Assembly: GCF_000143415.4 (NCBI RefSeq) | Contig: NW_003314297.1 | Span: 1,246,148-1,310,147 of the forward strand | Reading direction: 5' to 3' | DNA from: Selaginella moellendorffii | Lineage: Eukaryota > Streptophyta > Lycopodiopsida > Selaginellales > Selaginellaceae | Length of the DNA: 64,000 bases | Shown: positions 12,031-22,375 of the stretch, in pieces | Numbering within the stretch: the stretch's first letter is position 1 | Layout: the number at the start of each line of letters is the position of its first letter | The notes under the pieces: model-generated | Told to the model about the DNA's origin: nothing | Database searches by the model: none | What the model saw: only the letters and a program-made list of their open reading frames with translations | Program-made: the position numbers and the translations under genes

Positions 12031-12944
12031 ATGGATTGCGAGACCTTCTCGTGTCCGCCGCCTCCGATTCGATGTCTGCCAGCGCCAGAATTCTACTTTC
12101 CGAAAATCTCGCCGCCGAAAGAAGAAGAAGCGTGGGGGGAGAAATGCATGAACATTCTCGACGGGAAAACGTCTCCTCCGCCTTCTCCTCCTCCATCTCC
12201 CCGCCTCCTCCTTCCTCCTCCTCCTCCTCCTCCTCCTTCTCCTCCTCATTCGGAGTACTCCGATCTCCCGAGGAGCATGGATTTCGAGGGCAGCGAGTGT
12301 TTCCAGCCGTCGCCAGAGGCTTTCAGGAGGCTGGGACGCGATATTTCGATCAGGCGCGTCGAGGATTTCGATCAGGATGAGAAAGCCCCTTGCTATCGAT
12401 GCATCGGGAGGCTGGCTGAGGCGAGGAGAATCCACGCGCGCGCTCCAGCGGTGGTGGCGCCGCCGAAGACAGCAGAGAAGTCGCCGATGATCGAGTCCTG
12501 CCCCAATGCGCGATCGATGTACCGCGAGGAAGCCTGGGGGATGGAGCGATGGCTCCACGTCCAGCGGTGGGCGGCAATGGCGACCAAGGCTCAGCGGAAT
12601 GTGTTCGAGCTGTCGAGTCTTCTTGGCGACGCGCTGGAGGCGATGGACATGTTCGTGGAGAAAGGCGCGCGCGCGGACGAGAGGTACCAGAGGCAGCGCT
12701 GCCGCTACTACGCGACCTGACGAGCGAGAACGATCGATCGATCGAGTTGTTCTTTTCGGTGTACGTTCTGAATTGTATAGGGAAGCGATCTTAATGAAAT
12801 TTAAGTTCTTTTGTTCCTTTCAGGCCTAGGGTTTATCCGGAGCCGATGGCGAGCGCCGATCTTCCGACGGTAATGTGGCCGCATTTGGATTTCTTGGGAG
12901 ATTCATCGCGCTTTCTTAGGGCGTTGGATGATCGCGCTGCCTAA
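12031..12944 (+). CDS. Proline-rich protein of unknown function
   Basis: I do not recognise a family. The preferred model has two exons, 12031-12683 and 12824-12944 (257 aa), joined by a GT-AG intron with donor AG|GTACC and acceptor TTTCAG. The second exon then reads in frame through VYPEP, ADLPTVMWP and SSRFLRAL to a TAA. Without splicing the frame runs to a TGA at 12718-12720 (229 aa). Visible features are CPPPP near the start, a tract of Ser-Pro and poly-Pro at about residues 49-73, an acidic/basic middle and a helix-rich part (residues 165-215). It lies 110 bp downstream of the fucosyltransferase stop on the same strand. The base composition is GC-rich like its neighbours. It could be a cytosolic or nuclear low-complexity protein; no signal peptide was seen. 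Confidence 0.55.
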
Positions 12945-13049
12945 GCCGGCAGATTTCTTTGGTAAGAATCGTGCATTAGCTCGATCTTAGGGTCGATTCA
13001 TCTAGAAGCGTGTCAGTCAGTGGATTTCTCCGTGCAATACATTGGAGGA

Positions 13050-14844
13050 ATGGCTCTATCTTTAGCTGACGCTAGAGTTCCAGCTTGGGATGTGCGAGCC
13101 GGAGTCGCGCCCAGCAAGAAGAATGCGGCTGTCAAGCGAGAATTTAAGTCGAATTTCTTTCAGTCATCCGCTGTGGCGGTAAGATTTTTCTTCGTTTCTT
13201 CTGCCTCTCAGTGTAGAGTGGTGCAGAAAGTAGCAACGATTGCTCCAAGAAAACTTCGGCGGAGAGCACTAGTGATCAGTAACAGTTCTTCGACGTCAGT
13301 CAAGCTATCAGCGAATGATCTCGAAGAAGCCAAATTGGCGGTGAAGGAGCTCGTCCAAAATACGCATAGCAATCCAATCCTGGTAAAGTTTCTTCGAGAA
13401 ATTTCATTGTCACCTTCTTTGGTTTCGTTTGTAGATTCGCTTGGGGTGGCATGACGCAGGAACTTATAACAAAGATATCAAAGAGTGGCCAAAATGCGGT
13501 GGTGCAAATGGGAGTATACGATTTACGAAGGAGATGGGTCACGCTGCCAATGCCGGTACTGCCTTGTTCGTTTCAACTTACTTTTGAACTGGGTGAATGT
13601 ATTGTCAGGCCTCCAAGGCGCACTGAAACTTCTGGATCCTATCAAAGATAAATTCCCTGCGATAAGCTATGCAGATTTGTTCCAACTTGCGAGCGTCACT
13701 GCGATAGAGGTAACCCCCGTTTATGAAACATGCTGTTATTCAAGTTATTGCAGCTAGCGGGAGGTCCTAAAATACCGATGCGATACGGAAGAGTGGATAC
13801 GACTACTCCAGAAGAATGTCCGGAAGAAGGAATGCTTCCTGGTTCGTAAAATTCTTTCTAACAACTGTGCGTTTTTACATTTAATCTTTTTCTTTAGATG
13901 CTGGAGCTCCAAGTCCTGCCGAACATCTTCGGAAGGTATTTTACAGAATGGGGTTTAACGACAAGGTACATAGATCATAGATAGAGAACTTTAGTTGTTT
14001 ACATGTTGAACAGGAAATTGTTGCTTTATCGGGTGCTCACACGCTCGGCAGGGCTCGGCCGAATAGAAGTGGATGGGGCAAAGATGAAACCAAATATACA
14101 GTAATGTAGCATCTACTACGTGTTCTTACTAAACAGTGAATCATTTTATGCAGAAAGATGGTCCAGGACTACCTGGCGGGCAGTCATGGACCGTACATTG
14201 GCTGAAGTTTGACAACTCCTATTTCAGGGTATGCCTTTACCTTGGTTCTGATCACAATAATCCTCTCGGAGGTGTAGGAAGTAAAAGAGAAACGAGATGC
14301 AGAATTACTTGTACTGCCAACGGATGCGGCTCTCTTTGAGGATCCCAGCTTTAAGGTGCGGAATGTGCTTCACAGTTCAGTTTCTACTTCATGAAAACGG
14401 TCTGAGTTTATAAAGTTGGAGGCAGGTGTATGCTGAAAAGTATGCAGAGGATCAAGAAACTTTCTTCAAAGACTACGCAGAAGCTCATGCCAAACTTAGT
14501 GAGCTAGGTGCTAAATTCGATCCACCCGAGGTAAATGATCTAGTTTTTGAGAAAACTTTACAATACTCTCACTGCAGGGCATTACGCTTGAGGCTGCTCC
14601 TCAAAAGTTCGTTGCTGCCGAATACTCAACTCCGAAGGTGCCTTTTCTTACTTGGCTGTATGCACCGACCATCATCTGTTGTTTGCAGAAAGAGCTCTCT
14701 GATTCCATGAAGCAGAAAATCCGTGCTGAATACCTTGGGCTTGGTGGAAGTCCAGAGCAGCCTTTGAAGACAAACTACTTTCTGAACATTATAGTCATCA
14801 TTGCGGTTCTTGCTATTCTGACGTGGCTATTCGGTGGGTTTTAG
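13050..14844 (+). CDS. Thylakoid-bound L-ascorbate peroxidase
   Basis: Chloroplast haem peroxidase that reduces hydrogen peroxide with ascorbate at the thylakoid membrane; 423 aa. Eleven exons: 13050-13382, 13435-13555, 13609-13709, 13754-13841, 13898-13965, 14014-14100, 14154-14228, 14278-14355, 14426-14530, 14578-14637 and 14689-14844. The N-terminus (about 80 residues) is Ser/Arg/Ala-rich, as expected for a transit peptide. Distal residues are R113, W116 and H117 in IRLGWHD; the proximal histidine is H246 in LSGAHTLG. The C-terminus carries a spacer ([13 protein letters not shown]) and one membrane helix (residues 401-420), the hallmark of the thylakoid isoform rather than the stromal one. 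The start is the ATG at 13050; no upstream ATG is in frame. A 33-nt stretch inside the transit peptide (13179-13211) has perfect GT...CAG ends and is in frame, so it might be removed in some transcripts. Confidence 0.95.
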
Positions 14845-14876
14845 TAAGTACGCAGTATCGAGGCATTCCCGTTCGG

Positions 14877-16235
14877 TCAGTTTTTATTTCTAGCTTCAAT
14901 AAAACTCTCACTAAAGTTCCAGAGCTCTTTTGCAAGTGCCATGTCGTTTGCAAGTGGACTGCAGGTAGCTTCGTTGCAATCCTCGAAATATCGCCCTGAG
15001 ATTCCGTTAACCCTGGAATGAGTTGCAACATAGCAAGTCGTAGCTGCTCCCTGTGATCACGAAAAGAACGATATGAGCAGACTGGGAAAAGAAGATTTCG
15101 GTCATACTTGGGGTACGGGCCTCATAAGTAAGGAGCAGATAGATATATACGACTCTGAACAGCAGTCTGGTTTGATTAGTTTCTCTTGTGGTGCTAATTC
15201 AAGGAAGCTTACGTATTGCAGGCCGAAGATTGCGAAAGATTTGGGTGTGGACTACGCCGGGATGTAGTGCGTTTGCGGTAATGTTGGCTCTCCTTTCCTA
15301 AGCAATCTTGATAAGAAACGTAGTGAGGGGCATTTAGTGCGTTTATTACCTTGAGCTGCCTTGAGAGTTCTTTTACGTGTAGAATGTTTGCGAGCTTTGA
15401 ACCAGCATAAAGAGTTGGGTGCCAATTTGACATCCTGGCAAACCAACAAGATCAAGACATTTGGTCGGCTTCTGATGCTTTTACCTGTTTTCAGTGTTTA
15501 GTTTTTGAAAGTCTGTGCTGTCTGTTAAAATCGCATGTGCTTTTGAAGAAATATTCACGATTCTTCCTTCAATCCTGGTCTCTTCAGATGTCCGGATCAT
15601 CGTGTCCAGGAGCAGCTTTGTCAGCAGGAAATGGCCTGGGTGAATGCGTGCTAGTTAGTTTTTTTGATACGTTTGTATTCTATCTGACCGAGATGGTTTA
15701 TTGCGAACTGTAACTCCATCTTTTCTTCAGATAGCTGCAGGCCTCGGCAGATTACCCCGGCATTATTTCTTCACAGTGCAAGCATGTCACAACAAGAAGA
15801 GAAGGCGTACGATGAAAGCTTACATGAGAATATTTAGTGGAGCGTTCAGAGATTTGAACTCGTCGACAAAGGTGCGTATAGAAGCGAACGAGCCGAGATC
15901 CAGCTCTCCGGTGCTTACTTTCGCATCCGGAAGTTCACTGATAATTGCTGACTTTGCTTGTTCGGCAGCCTTCAAAGTTCTCGCCGGAATAACGACGTGA
16001 GCTCCTCGCATCGCCAGCACTCTCGCCGTTTCCAAGCCAATTCCAGATGTAGCACCTCAAGGGAAGGCAAGCATCCATTAAACATTTTCATATTTCGTGC
16101 TGCATTCTAACCTGTGACGATGGCAGTGCGGCTGGACAGATCAATGCCCTCGGTCACGTCTTGTGCTGTTGAGCGAGATCCAAATCCACTCTCTCCTTTG
16201 GTACCCCACAGGTATGCCCAATCCACGGGAGGCAT
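14877..16235 (-). CDS. Short-chain dehydrogenase/reductase (retinol dehydrogenase/TIC32-like), copy 2
   Basis: Paralogue of the enzyme at 7168-9049; 325 aa in eight exons: 16112-16235, 15824-16055, 15689-15768, 15485-15635, 15350-15434, 15213-15297, 15108-15154 and 14877-15050. Exons 2-5 have the same lengths as in copy 1 (232, 80, 151, 85 bp) and every intron has the same phase. Motifs present are TGATSGIG, NNAG, VNISSKAH (catalytic Ser) and Y205-A-G-S-K209. In the last exon the HPGV of copy 1 is HSRV here, and exon 7 is 9 bp shorter and poorly conserved. Its stop is only 32 bp from the stop of the convergent APX gene, so the 3' UTRs must overlap. The last intron uses an ordinary GT donor where copy 1 uses GC. 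The substrate is unknown. Confidence 0.9.
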
Positions 16236-16598
16236 AGCAAGACGATGGGCCTCACTCGAAGGGAAGGCTCACTTTTAAAGCTCTCATGGTTTCTCACTTG
16301 GCCGCGTCTTAATCTTGCACAGAGGGAAGCTCTGGAAGAAACAGACACGAAAACATTAGCTGGGCCTGTCACGGGGTTCCCTGGTTGGGTCACGAGATTG
16401 TCTCTTTGGGTACGTGCTGTGCTATCTTAATGTTGTGCGCAGCCTTCTCTGGCTCATCTCTTGACGCAGAGATAGCATGGTCGGCAAACTATGGAAAACT
16501 CTCATACTATGGAAAAGGTATTCTTATAAAGTCTAAAAGGCTAGGCTTCCTTTTCCCACGTGTATAAAGCGTGCGAGACTTAACCCTGTGAATTAGCT
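16236..16598. other. Divergent intergenic region
   Basis: This 363-bp gap lies between the start of dehydrogenase copy 2 (minus) and the orphan gene at 16599 (plus). A weak TATA-like tcttataaag at about 16523 is placed plausibly for the plus gene. Nothing else was recognised. Confidence 0.4.
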
Positions 16599-17051
16599 AT
16601 GGATGCGAGGACGGCTTTTAAGGACGCTCTTACAAAGGACGCGTTGGATTTCCCTGGGAAGCTCGAGGAGGTCGACTATTTGGACGTGTGGTTTTACTAC
16701 CCGTCCTGGGATGAAGTGTTGCAGTACACGGCCCCCCGCGACATGATAGTGGTGAGGGCGCACTATGCGCAGGGGTTCTTCAAGCTGGTGATCCGGGCGC
16801 CGTATGGAATGGGCATGGTTGCGACGCTGATCAAAGCCAAGATCAGGGAAGTGGCGGTGGTCGAAAAGTCGTGTTACGTGCACGAGAAAGTGGACGAGGT
16901 CCCTAGCTTCGCTCTGTTTGCCAACAAGTATAAAGCTCAGGGCTATGAAAAGGTGACCCAAATCTGGGGCACTCAGGAGAAGGTGACGAAAATCAGGGAC
17001 GACGACACACACGAGGATGATTATGTGTTGATCGATGATTTTGTGTTTTAG
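16599..17051 (+). CDS. Orphan 150-aa protein, single exon
   Basis: I do not recognise a family. The frame is intact from ATG to TAG, GC-rich and codon-biased like the neighbouring genes, in contrast to the AT-rich DNA that begins about 300 bp downstream. The protein is acidic/basic and soluble-looking with no signal peptide or membrane helix. Visible segments are an N-terminal helix (residues 3-24), an aromatic stretch (VWFYYPSW), a central beta-rich part and an acidic tail with a run of aspartates ending in DDYVLIDDFVF. A TATA-like element lies about 75 bp upstream. It could be a lineage-specific gene or the leftover of a larger gene cut by the repeat island. Confidence 0.5.
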   Translation: MDARTAFKDALTKDALDFPGKLEEVDYLDVWFYYPSWDEVLQYTAPRDMIVVRAHYAQGFFKLVIRAPYGMGMVATLIKAKIREVAVVEKSCYVHEKVDEVPSFALFANKYKAQGYEKVTQIWGTQEKVTKIRDDDTHEDDYVLIDDFVF

Positions 17052-19143
17052 TATAAGTCGAGAAATTAAACTACGAGTTGGTGCAGTTGGACCAGGGGAT
17101 GACGCACTAGAGGCAATTGACAAGTGGGTAGATCAATGTTGTAGATCACGGCATTGACGATGTATGTCACAGAAGGCCCTAGTAAGAGGAGTACTGCACC
17201 CCTGGTGCACTGAGAAGCCAAAGCGAACCCTGATGGTGCAATAGACGTGGAAGCAGCAGAAATTGAAGTTTGGAGGATAGGACTTTGAAGCAAAGAATGG
17301 AAACCAAGGCGCTTGACGAAGAAGAGAGGAGAATAGAAACCATAATATTGAGAAGTTCTCTGACAGTATTAAAACGTAAACAAGAAAATTTATTGATTTA
17401 AATCAAATTATTAATTATAAATTATCTATAACCATGAATAGGCATTTGGTAGTTCTTAACATATCAAAGATAAATAAGTGTAAAGCTAGTAGAAATTATT
17501 CAAATACATAGTTGAATACACTAATTCCATAAATATATGAAAGGTCCATACTTTTGAATGTTTTTTCTTACAAAATAAGATTAACAAGTAGCAGCCGTCA
17601 ATAGAACTACAACTGAAGCTTTTACATAACAATAAAGACATAAACATGTTTTTGTGTGAGTAACAAAGACTGGCTTAAAACGGAATCACGTTTTGTATTT
17701 CGTAAGTTGTTCTTTTTAGTTGCTTACATATTGATCCCTTTGTACAAAGTGTTTCAGTTGCTGCACATGCGTAATTTCTAAAAGATCAACTTATTAACCA
17801 TCATACCAAACTTCATAAATTTCTAGTTCAACTTGTTACAACACTCAAAACAATCCCTTCTATTGAGCAAAGAATTGTTTAGATAAACCACATGAAAATG
17901 AATTAATAATAAGTCATCCACTTTGTATTTTCCAAGTGGATAATGATGGGAATTGTAATATCATTATTGTCCCACTTTTATGTGGCCCAAGTGTTTAGCA
18001 AACTCTACTTGGACCAATGTTTAAATATTGATTTCAAAACCTAACATTAGCAACTCATAACAATCATAAAGGTAAACGCAACTTTATTAGCAATATCGGA
18101 TCATGACCATATAAAAGTTTATATGATGAAGTAACAATGAAACTCTATACCCCTATGATAAATGCATACTGAAGAGATGGCAAATAACAACTAACAAAAT
18201 TATTAACTTTCGCATATTAAGTTAAGTAGTTAAAGGCAATAATAACATACTCATTATTAGCAGTCAACCTTAGAAAAAGCCCCATCAAATCAAATGCCAC
18301 AAACTCAAATAGACAGAAACTATAATTAATTTTAATTGTCCTTCTGCAACATAAGAGGGAATATTACAAACTTCGCACCAAACATAGTTACACATATACT
18401 AGATAACATAATATTTCGGGCTAATAGAAATATTTATGCAACTTCTCAATCACAAAATCATATTTGATATGCCTACTAAAAATAAAAAAGGTCATATTAG
18501 GTATGGAGAAAGTGTGCAATAAAAACTGAAGACACCACCAATCATAAATAATCATTAGAACCCATCCCAATAAAATAAAGAAGGTTGTTCTCAACATGAT
18601 ATTGAAAATATAAATATTGAAATAGCAAGTCCTTAGCAAGTGATATAAAATTTTTAAACCCATTATCAAGCCTTTGAATTTATAATTTTCAACTTTTTAA
18701 GTTTCACAAACTTCATCAAGAAAAAGTAAATCTTGCTCTACACCTTGTAAATATTAAACATTAAAGTATAACAATTGTTGACAGCACAGAATCTTTATTT
18801 AGAAAATCCACTAATGCTAGAATAATAGGTTTATTGGGAATAGAAGAAGAGAGTGAAGAAGGAAAAGGAGTTTGAAAAATGGTGTTTACATCAATTATAA
18901 AACTCTTTAGCAAATGAACAACCTTAAATTTATATATTTAAGACTTTAAGGTCCACTTTAGAAATGATCATAAATAGTAAAGTGTAGTAAAATTTATATA
19001 TCTTATGCTTTAGGGTCACTAAATAATATGATCAAAGTTCTTTTACTTTAATAATGAAGTAATCACAACATGATTATATTTTAATAATGTTTGAGAACTA
19101 TGCAAATAAATTGATGTATGCAATAGGATGATATTGATCAAGC

Positions 19144-19338
19144 TGTAAGCAACCAAAAGGAACGACTCGAGAGACGATCCGTTGGGGTTCAAATATAGAG
19201 GGAAAGGGCCCATGAACAAGAGTGCACCCCCTTTTCCAATTGGTTAAGGGTCTTGGGATATTTGGGGTTAAGCGTCCTTGGGTGTGAATAGTACTGGGTT
19301 GGGTGACCTCCCGAGAAGTCCAAACTCAGAAGCTTACA
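19144..19338 (+). repeat. TRIM left LTR
   Basis: 195-bp terminal repeat, TGTAAGC...GCTTACA. It differs from the right LTR at five sites, four of them in the last 40 bp. Confidence 0.95.
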
Positions 19339-19543
19339 TTTGGTATCAGAGCGGTCTCGGGTCCGACTCTGTTGGTTGGCTAGGGGAATCGCACCACATG
19401 TTGATTGACATCTGGCTGGTCCAGTTTGCTCCCGCTGGGCTCGACCCGAGGGGTAGGGTGTCAAGAGAGCAGGGCTCTCGGGAGAGCTGCGGCTCTCAGC
19501 TTCCGTTCACGAGGGCGTGAACTTGCAGGGAAGCGTGGTGGAT

Positions 19544-19738
19544 TGTAAGCAACCAAAGGGAACGACTCGAGAGACGATCCGTTGGGGTTCAAATATAGAG
19601 GGAAAGGGCCCATGAACAAGAGTGCACCCCCTTTTCCAATTGGTTAAGGGTCTTGGGATATTTGGGGTTAAGCGTCCTTGGGTGTGAATAGTACTGGGTT
19701 GGGTGACCTCTCGGGAAGACCAAACTCAGGAGCTTACA
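19544..19738 (+). repeat. TRIM right LTR
   Basis: 195-bp terminal repeat, same ends as the left LTR and followed directly by the second CAAGC target-site copy. A purine-rich stretch (gggaagcgtggtgga) just before it may serve as the polypurine tract, although it is interrupted by pyrimidines. Confidence 0.95.
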
Positions 19739-19860
19739 CAAGCACACTCGTGCTTTTTTGCATCAAAACACCCCCAAAATTTATATTAAAAGCATTCATG
19801 TGCAAAATAAAATGTCAAATGTAGTTTTAGGGTAAATGCAAACTTTAAAACTTTTCACAA

Positions 19861-20097
19861 TTAATTCAACACTTTATAAACATTATGGATATGTTCCTTC
19901 CACATCTCCTTCAAGTGGATCAAGACATCATCGATGAAATTAATAGTCATTTTTAATATATTGTAAAGAACCTTATCCATCATCCACTGAAAAATTGTTG
20001 AATCATTGTTCAATCCAAATGATATCATCAAGAACTTATACAAACTAAATGGTGTATGAAAAGCAATTTTGGAAATTTTTTCATTAGCCATTAGCAC
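19861..20097 (-). pseudogene. Ty3/gypsy reverse transcriptase fragment
   Basis: A 78-codon frame matches the core of a Ty3/gypsy-type reverse transcriptase: KIAFHTPFSLYKFL, then FGLNNDSTIFQWMMDKVL (family form FGLTNAPATFQ) and INFIDDVLIHLKE, where the family has VYLDDILIFS. The catalytic motif is FIDD rather than YxDD, and the fragment is surrounded by AT-rich DNA with stops in all frames. This is a dead remnant. No gag, protease or integrase piece was recognised nearby. Confidence 0.75.
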
Positions 20098-22375
20098 TCG
20101 CTAATATTCAAAAGCAAAATTTAATTTAATGAATTAACAACTTCTCCCTATATGATCTAGCACATTAGCAATGTGAGGAAAATAGTACATACTTAGGATA
20201 ATCACCTCATTTAATAAATGATACCCATCAGATTTTGTTACAAGATAAGTTTCACATACTCAAAGACTCCAAAACTTATGCAAAATCATCAAGTGCCAAT
20301 TAATTCCTACAATTAGCCAAGAATCTTTATGACCCCTATTATAAAGTGATCTAGCTAAATAAAGAAGTCAAGAAGAGCAAGATGACTATTGTTCAAGATT
20401 AATGCATAATGGTTTTGGATATTCTAATAGTATAATATAAGTTAATGTTGACACGGAAAAAGAGGACATTTCATTAGGGGCATTTTAAAGCAATATAGAA
20501 GAACTAATGCCATGGATGAGCTAAAAAAAGACCATACCAAATAAGTATTTTAGTGTCCACTAAGTCAAAAATTAGTTTATCATAACATATTTGGCCCAAT
20601 TATATTTCATATGCAAACAATCCCCACACCTTAAATGCAACTTTCTCGGAATTTAAAGAAGAATTGAGTATTGCAACTTAATCCTTTTATTTACAAATCT
20701 AAGTTAAATGGTTTAATGCTTCACTACTATCCATCCTACGACTCACCACATATAAGACCACTATAACCAAATATACATTAAAATATGAATTTTTGATTGC
20801 ATGTTATGAGAATAAGCAATGAGATCATACCTTGTTGTAAATTATCTTTTCAAGAAGAGAAAGTGCTTTATGTATTTGATTCTTTATTCCTGATAACATG
20901 TTTTTTAGTCTCAACATGACTAAACCTCAAACTTGTATTCACACTGCTTTCAATTTAATCCAAGAAAAGTTTATAAGAGAGCACAACAATGACTATTTAA
21001 ACCAATAAACTAATCCTTATAGTCTTAATTGATCCACTCATAATCATGCATAGGAAGGATCCACTAATGCCGTGTTAAATAGCTATAGACTAGTCTATTT
21101 TCCACTCATAGCAAACCCAAAGGAGATTTACTTTTACCCATGGTATATAGTAACAATATATGATAACCACCAATAAGCTAACATTAATTTTGTCAACTCA
21201 AAATATAACTTTAAGTTGTTAATGTGTCTCACTCACAAGCTTAACATAAACTTATGTAAATATTACATCTTAAATCCATTCTATAAGCCCAAGTAAAAGC
21301 TATAATATAGTATGAAAAGGTAACTAAATTCTATACCTAAAGGATGCATATGAAGCCATAACAACTAAATATGTACCCTTTTGAATTATCATTTCAATAC
21401 TACATATGTTGAACCAACACTATTATGTTCAAGATAATCTTTACATTCCGTAAATATGCCAAATTAGCAAATCTAGACATTTTCCATAAATAACAATTAA
21501 AACCAAATAAAACTAACACAAAAGGTATGATTGAGGGTGTTTGGTAAACATGATAAACTATCATTTGGCAATATTAAACTAATCTCAATACATGGGGGGT
21601 TTTTTGTCATTAGTCAGTGCAAGATACAACAAAATGAGAACTCCTTACCAAGCTAAATATGCTTAGTTAATAGCACGTAGGAATTCCATCCTTATACTTG
21701 TTTAGTTTAAATACACTCAAAATGGTCAATTAACTCTATTAACATAAAAGGGATTGATAAAGGATCCAACAATATTAACCTTCTACCGTCGTGGTAATAA
21801 AGAAAGAATAGTTAACATGTAACTTTCAATACTCACAACCACCATTCAAAAAAAATCCATGAATAACCAATAACCATGGTTTTATGTTCAAGAGGAACCA
21901 TTATTGAATAAATAGGCTTTTCTTTAAAACCTTCAATACAACCTTCAACCAAAGCAGGAAAGGAGAAAATGATTATCTAAGCCCCAAGCAATGTGTGTAT
22001 ACCCCTTGGCTAAACTCTTTTACTTGCTCTAACTCAAACTTGACATCTAATTTGCAATTTCAAGATGTGAATATATAATTGATTGTATTACCCTGTATTG
22101 TGCAAGCTGGCAAGGATTTGGGTTGTGAGGATATTATGAAGTGTTTTGTAGTTTAAAAAGTATTTGCTACAAGCTTAATACTTTGCTATACAAAAGAATA
22201 AGTGTGTGGATTTAGATGTTATCCTAGAATCCAACAAGAGATTATTGATGATATGTGGATCAAAAACTTATGCTTACGTAGATTTATAAAGGGTGGCTTT
22301 CCTGCTTTATTAGTTTATTACAATCAGAGTAAAACAAGAAAGGAGAATATATTCGTTTTAGGGTTTAAGCCAACG

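Larger units (their letters stand above)
19144..19738 (+). mobile_element. TRIM (terminal-repeat retrotransposon in miniature), complete
   Basis: Two direct repeats of 195 bp (19144-19338 and 19544-19738) differ at only 5 positions. Each begins TGTAAGC and ends GCTTACA, a 7-bp inverted end with TG...CA. Two bases after the left repeat is TGGTATCAGAGC (19341-19352), the classic primer-binding site for initiator methionine tRNA. The internal part is only 205 bp and non-coding, so the element must borrow replication proteins. A 5-bp target duplication, CAAGC, flanks it exactly (19139-19143 and 19739-19743). The small divergence between the repeats (about 2.6%) indicates a fairly recent insertion. 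A second, rearranged member lies at 56573-56973. Confidence 0.95.
17052..22375. repeat. AT-rich island of transposon remains
   Basis: The first 300 bp (to about 17340) is still GC-moderate; from about 17340 to 22200 the sequence is strongly AT-rich, has almost no long frames, and contrasts sharply with the gene blocks on either side. The parts I can name are the TRIM at 19144-19738 and a reverse transcriptase remnant at 19861-20097; the rest looks like decayed retroelement sequence. The last 170 bp (22200-22375) returns to normal composition and should be promoter and 5' UTR of the ASCC2-like gene. A minus-strand frame at 17066-17293 starts like a transit peptide but matches nothing I know. 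Confidence 0.7.

Noticed and set aside
11618-12558. Minus-strand frames of 180-192 codons
   Set aside because: Antisense to the fucosyltransferase last exon and the proline-rich gene; Arg-rich runs are the reverse of poly-Pro codons.
17066-17293. 75-codon minus frame resembling a transit peptide plus membrane helix
   Set aside because: No recognised family, no proper ATG context and no splice partner; it borders the repeat island. Could be a gene remnant but not supportable.
19341-19352. Possible tRNA gene from the tRNA-like word
   Set aside because: It is only the 12-base primer-binding site complementary to initiator tRNA; no cloverleaf can be drawn.
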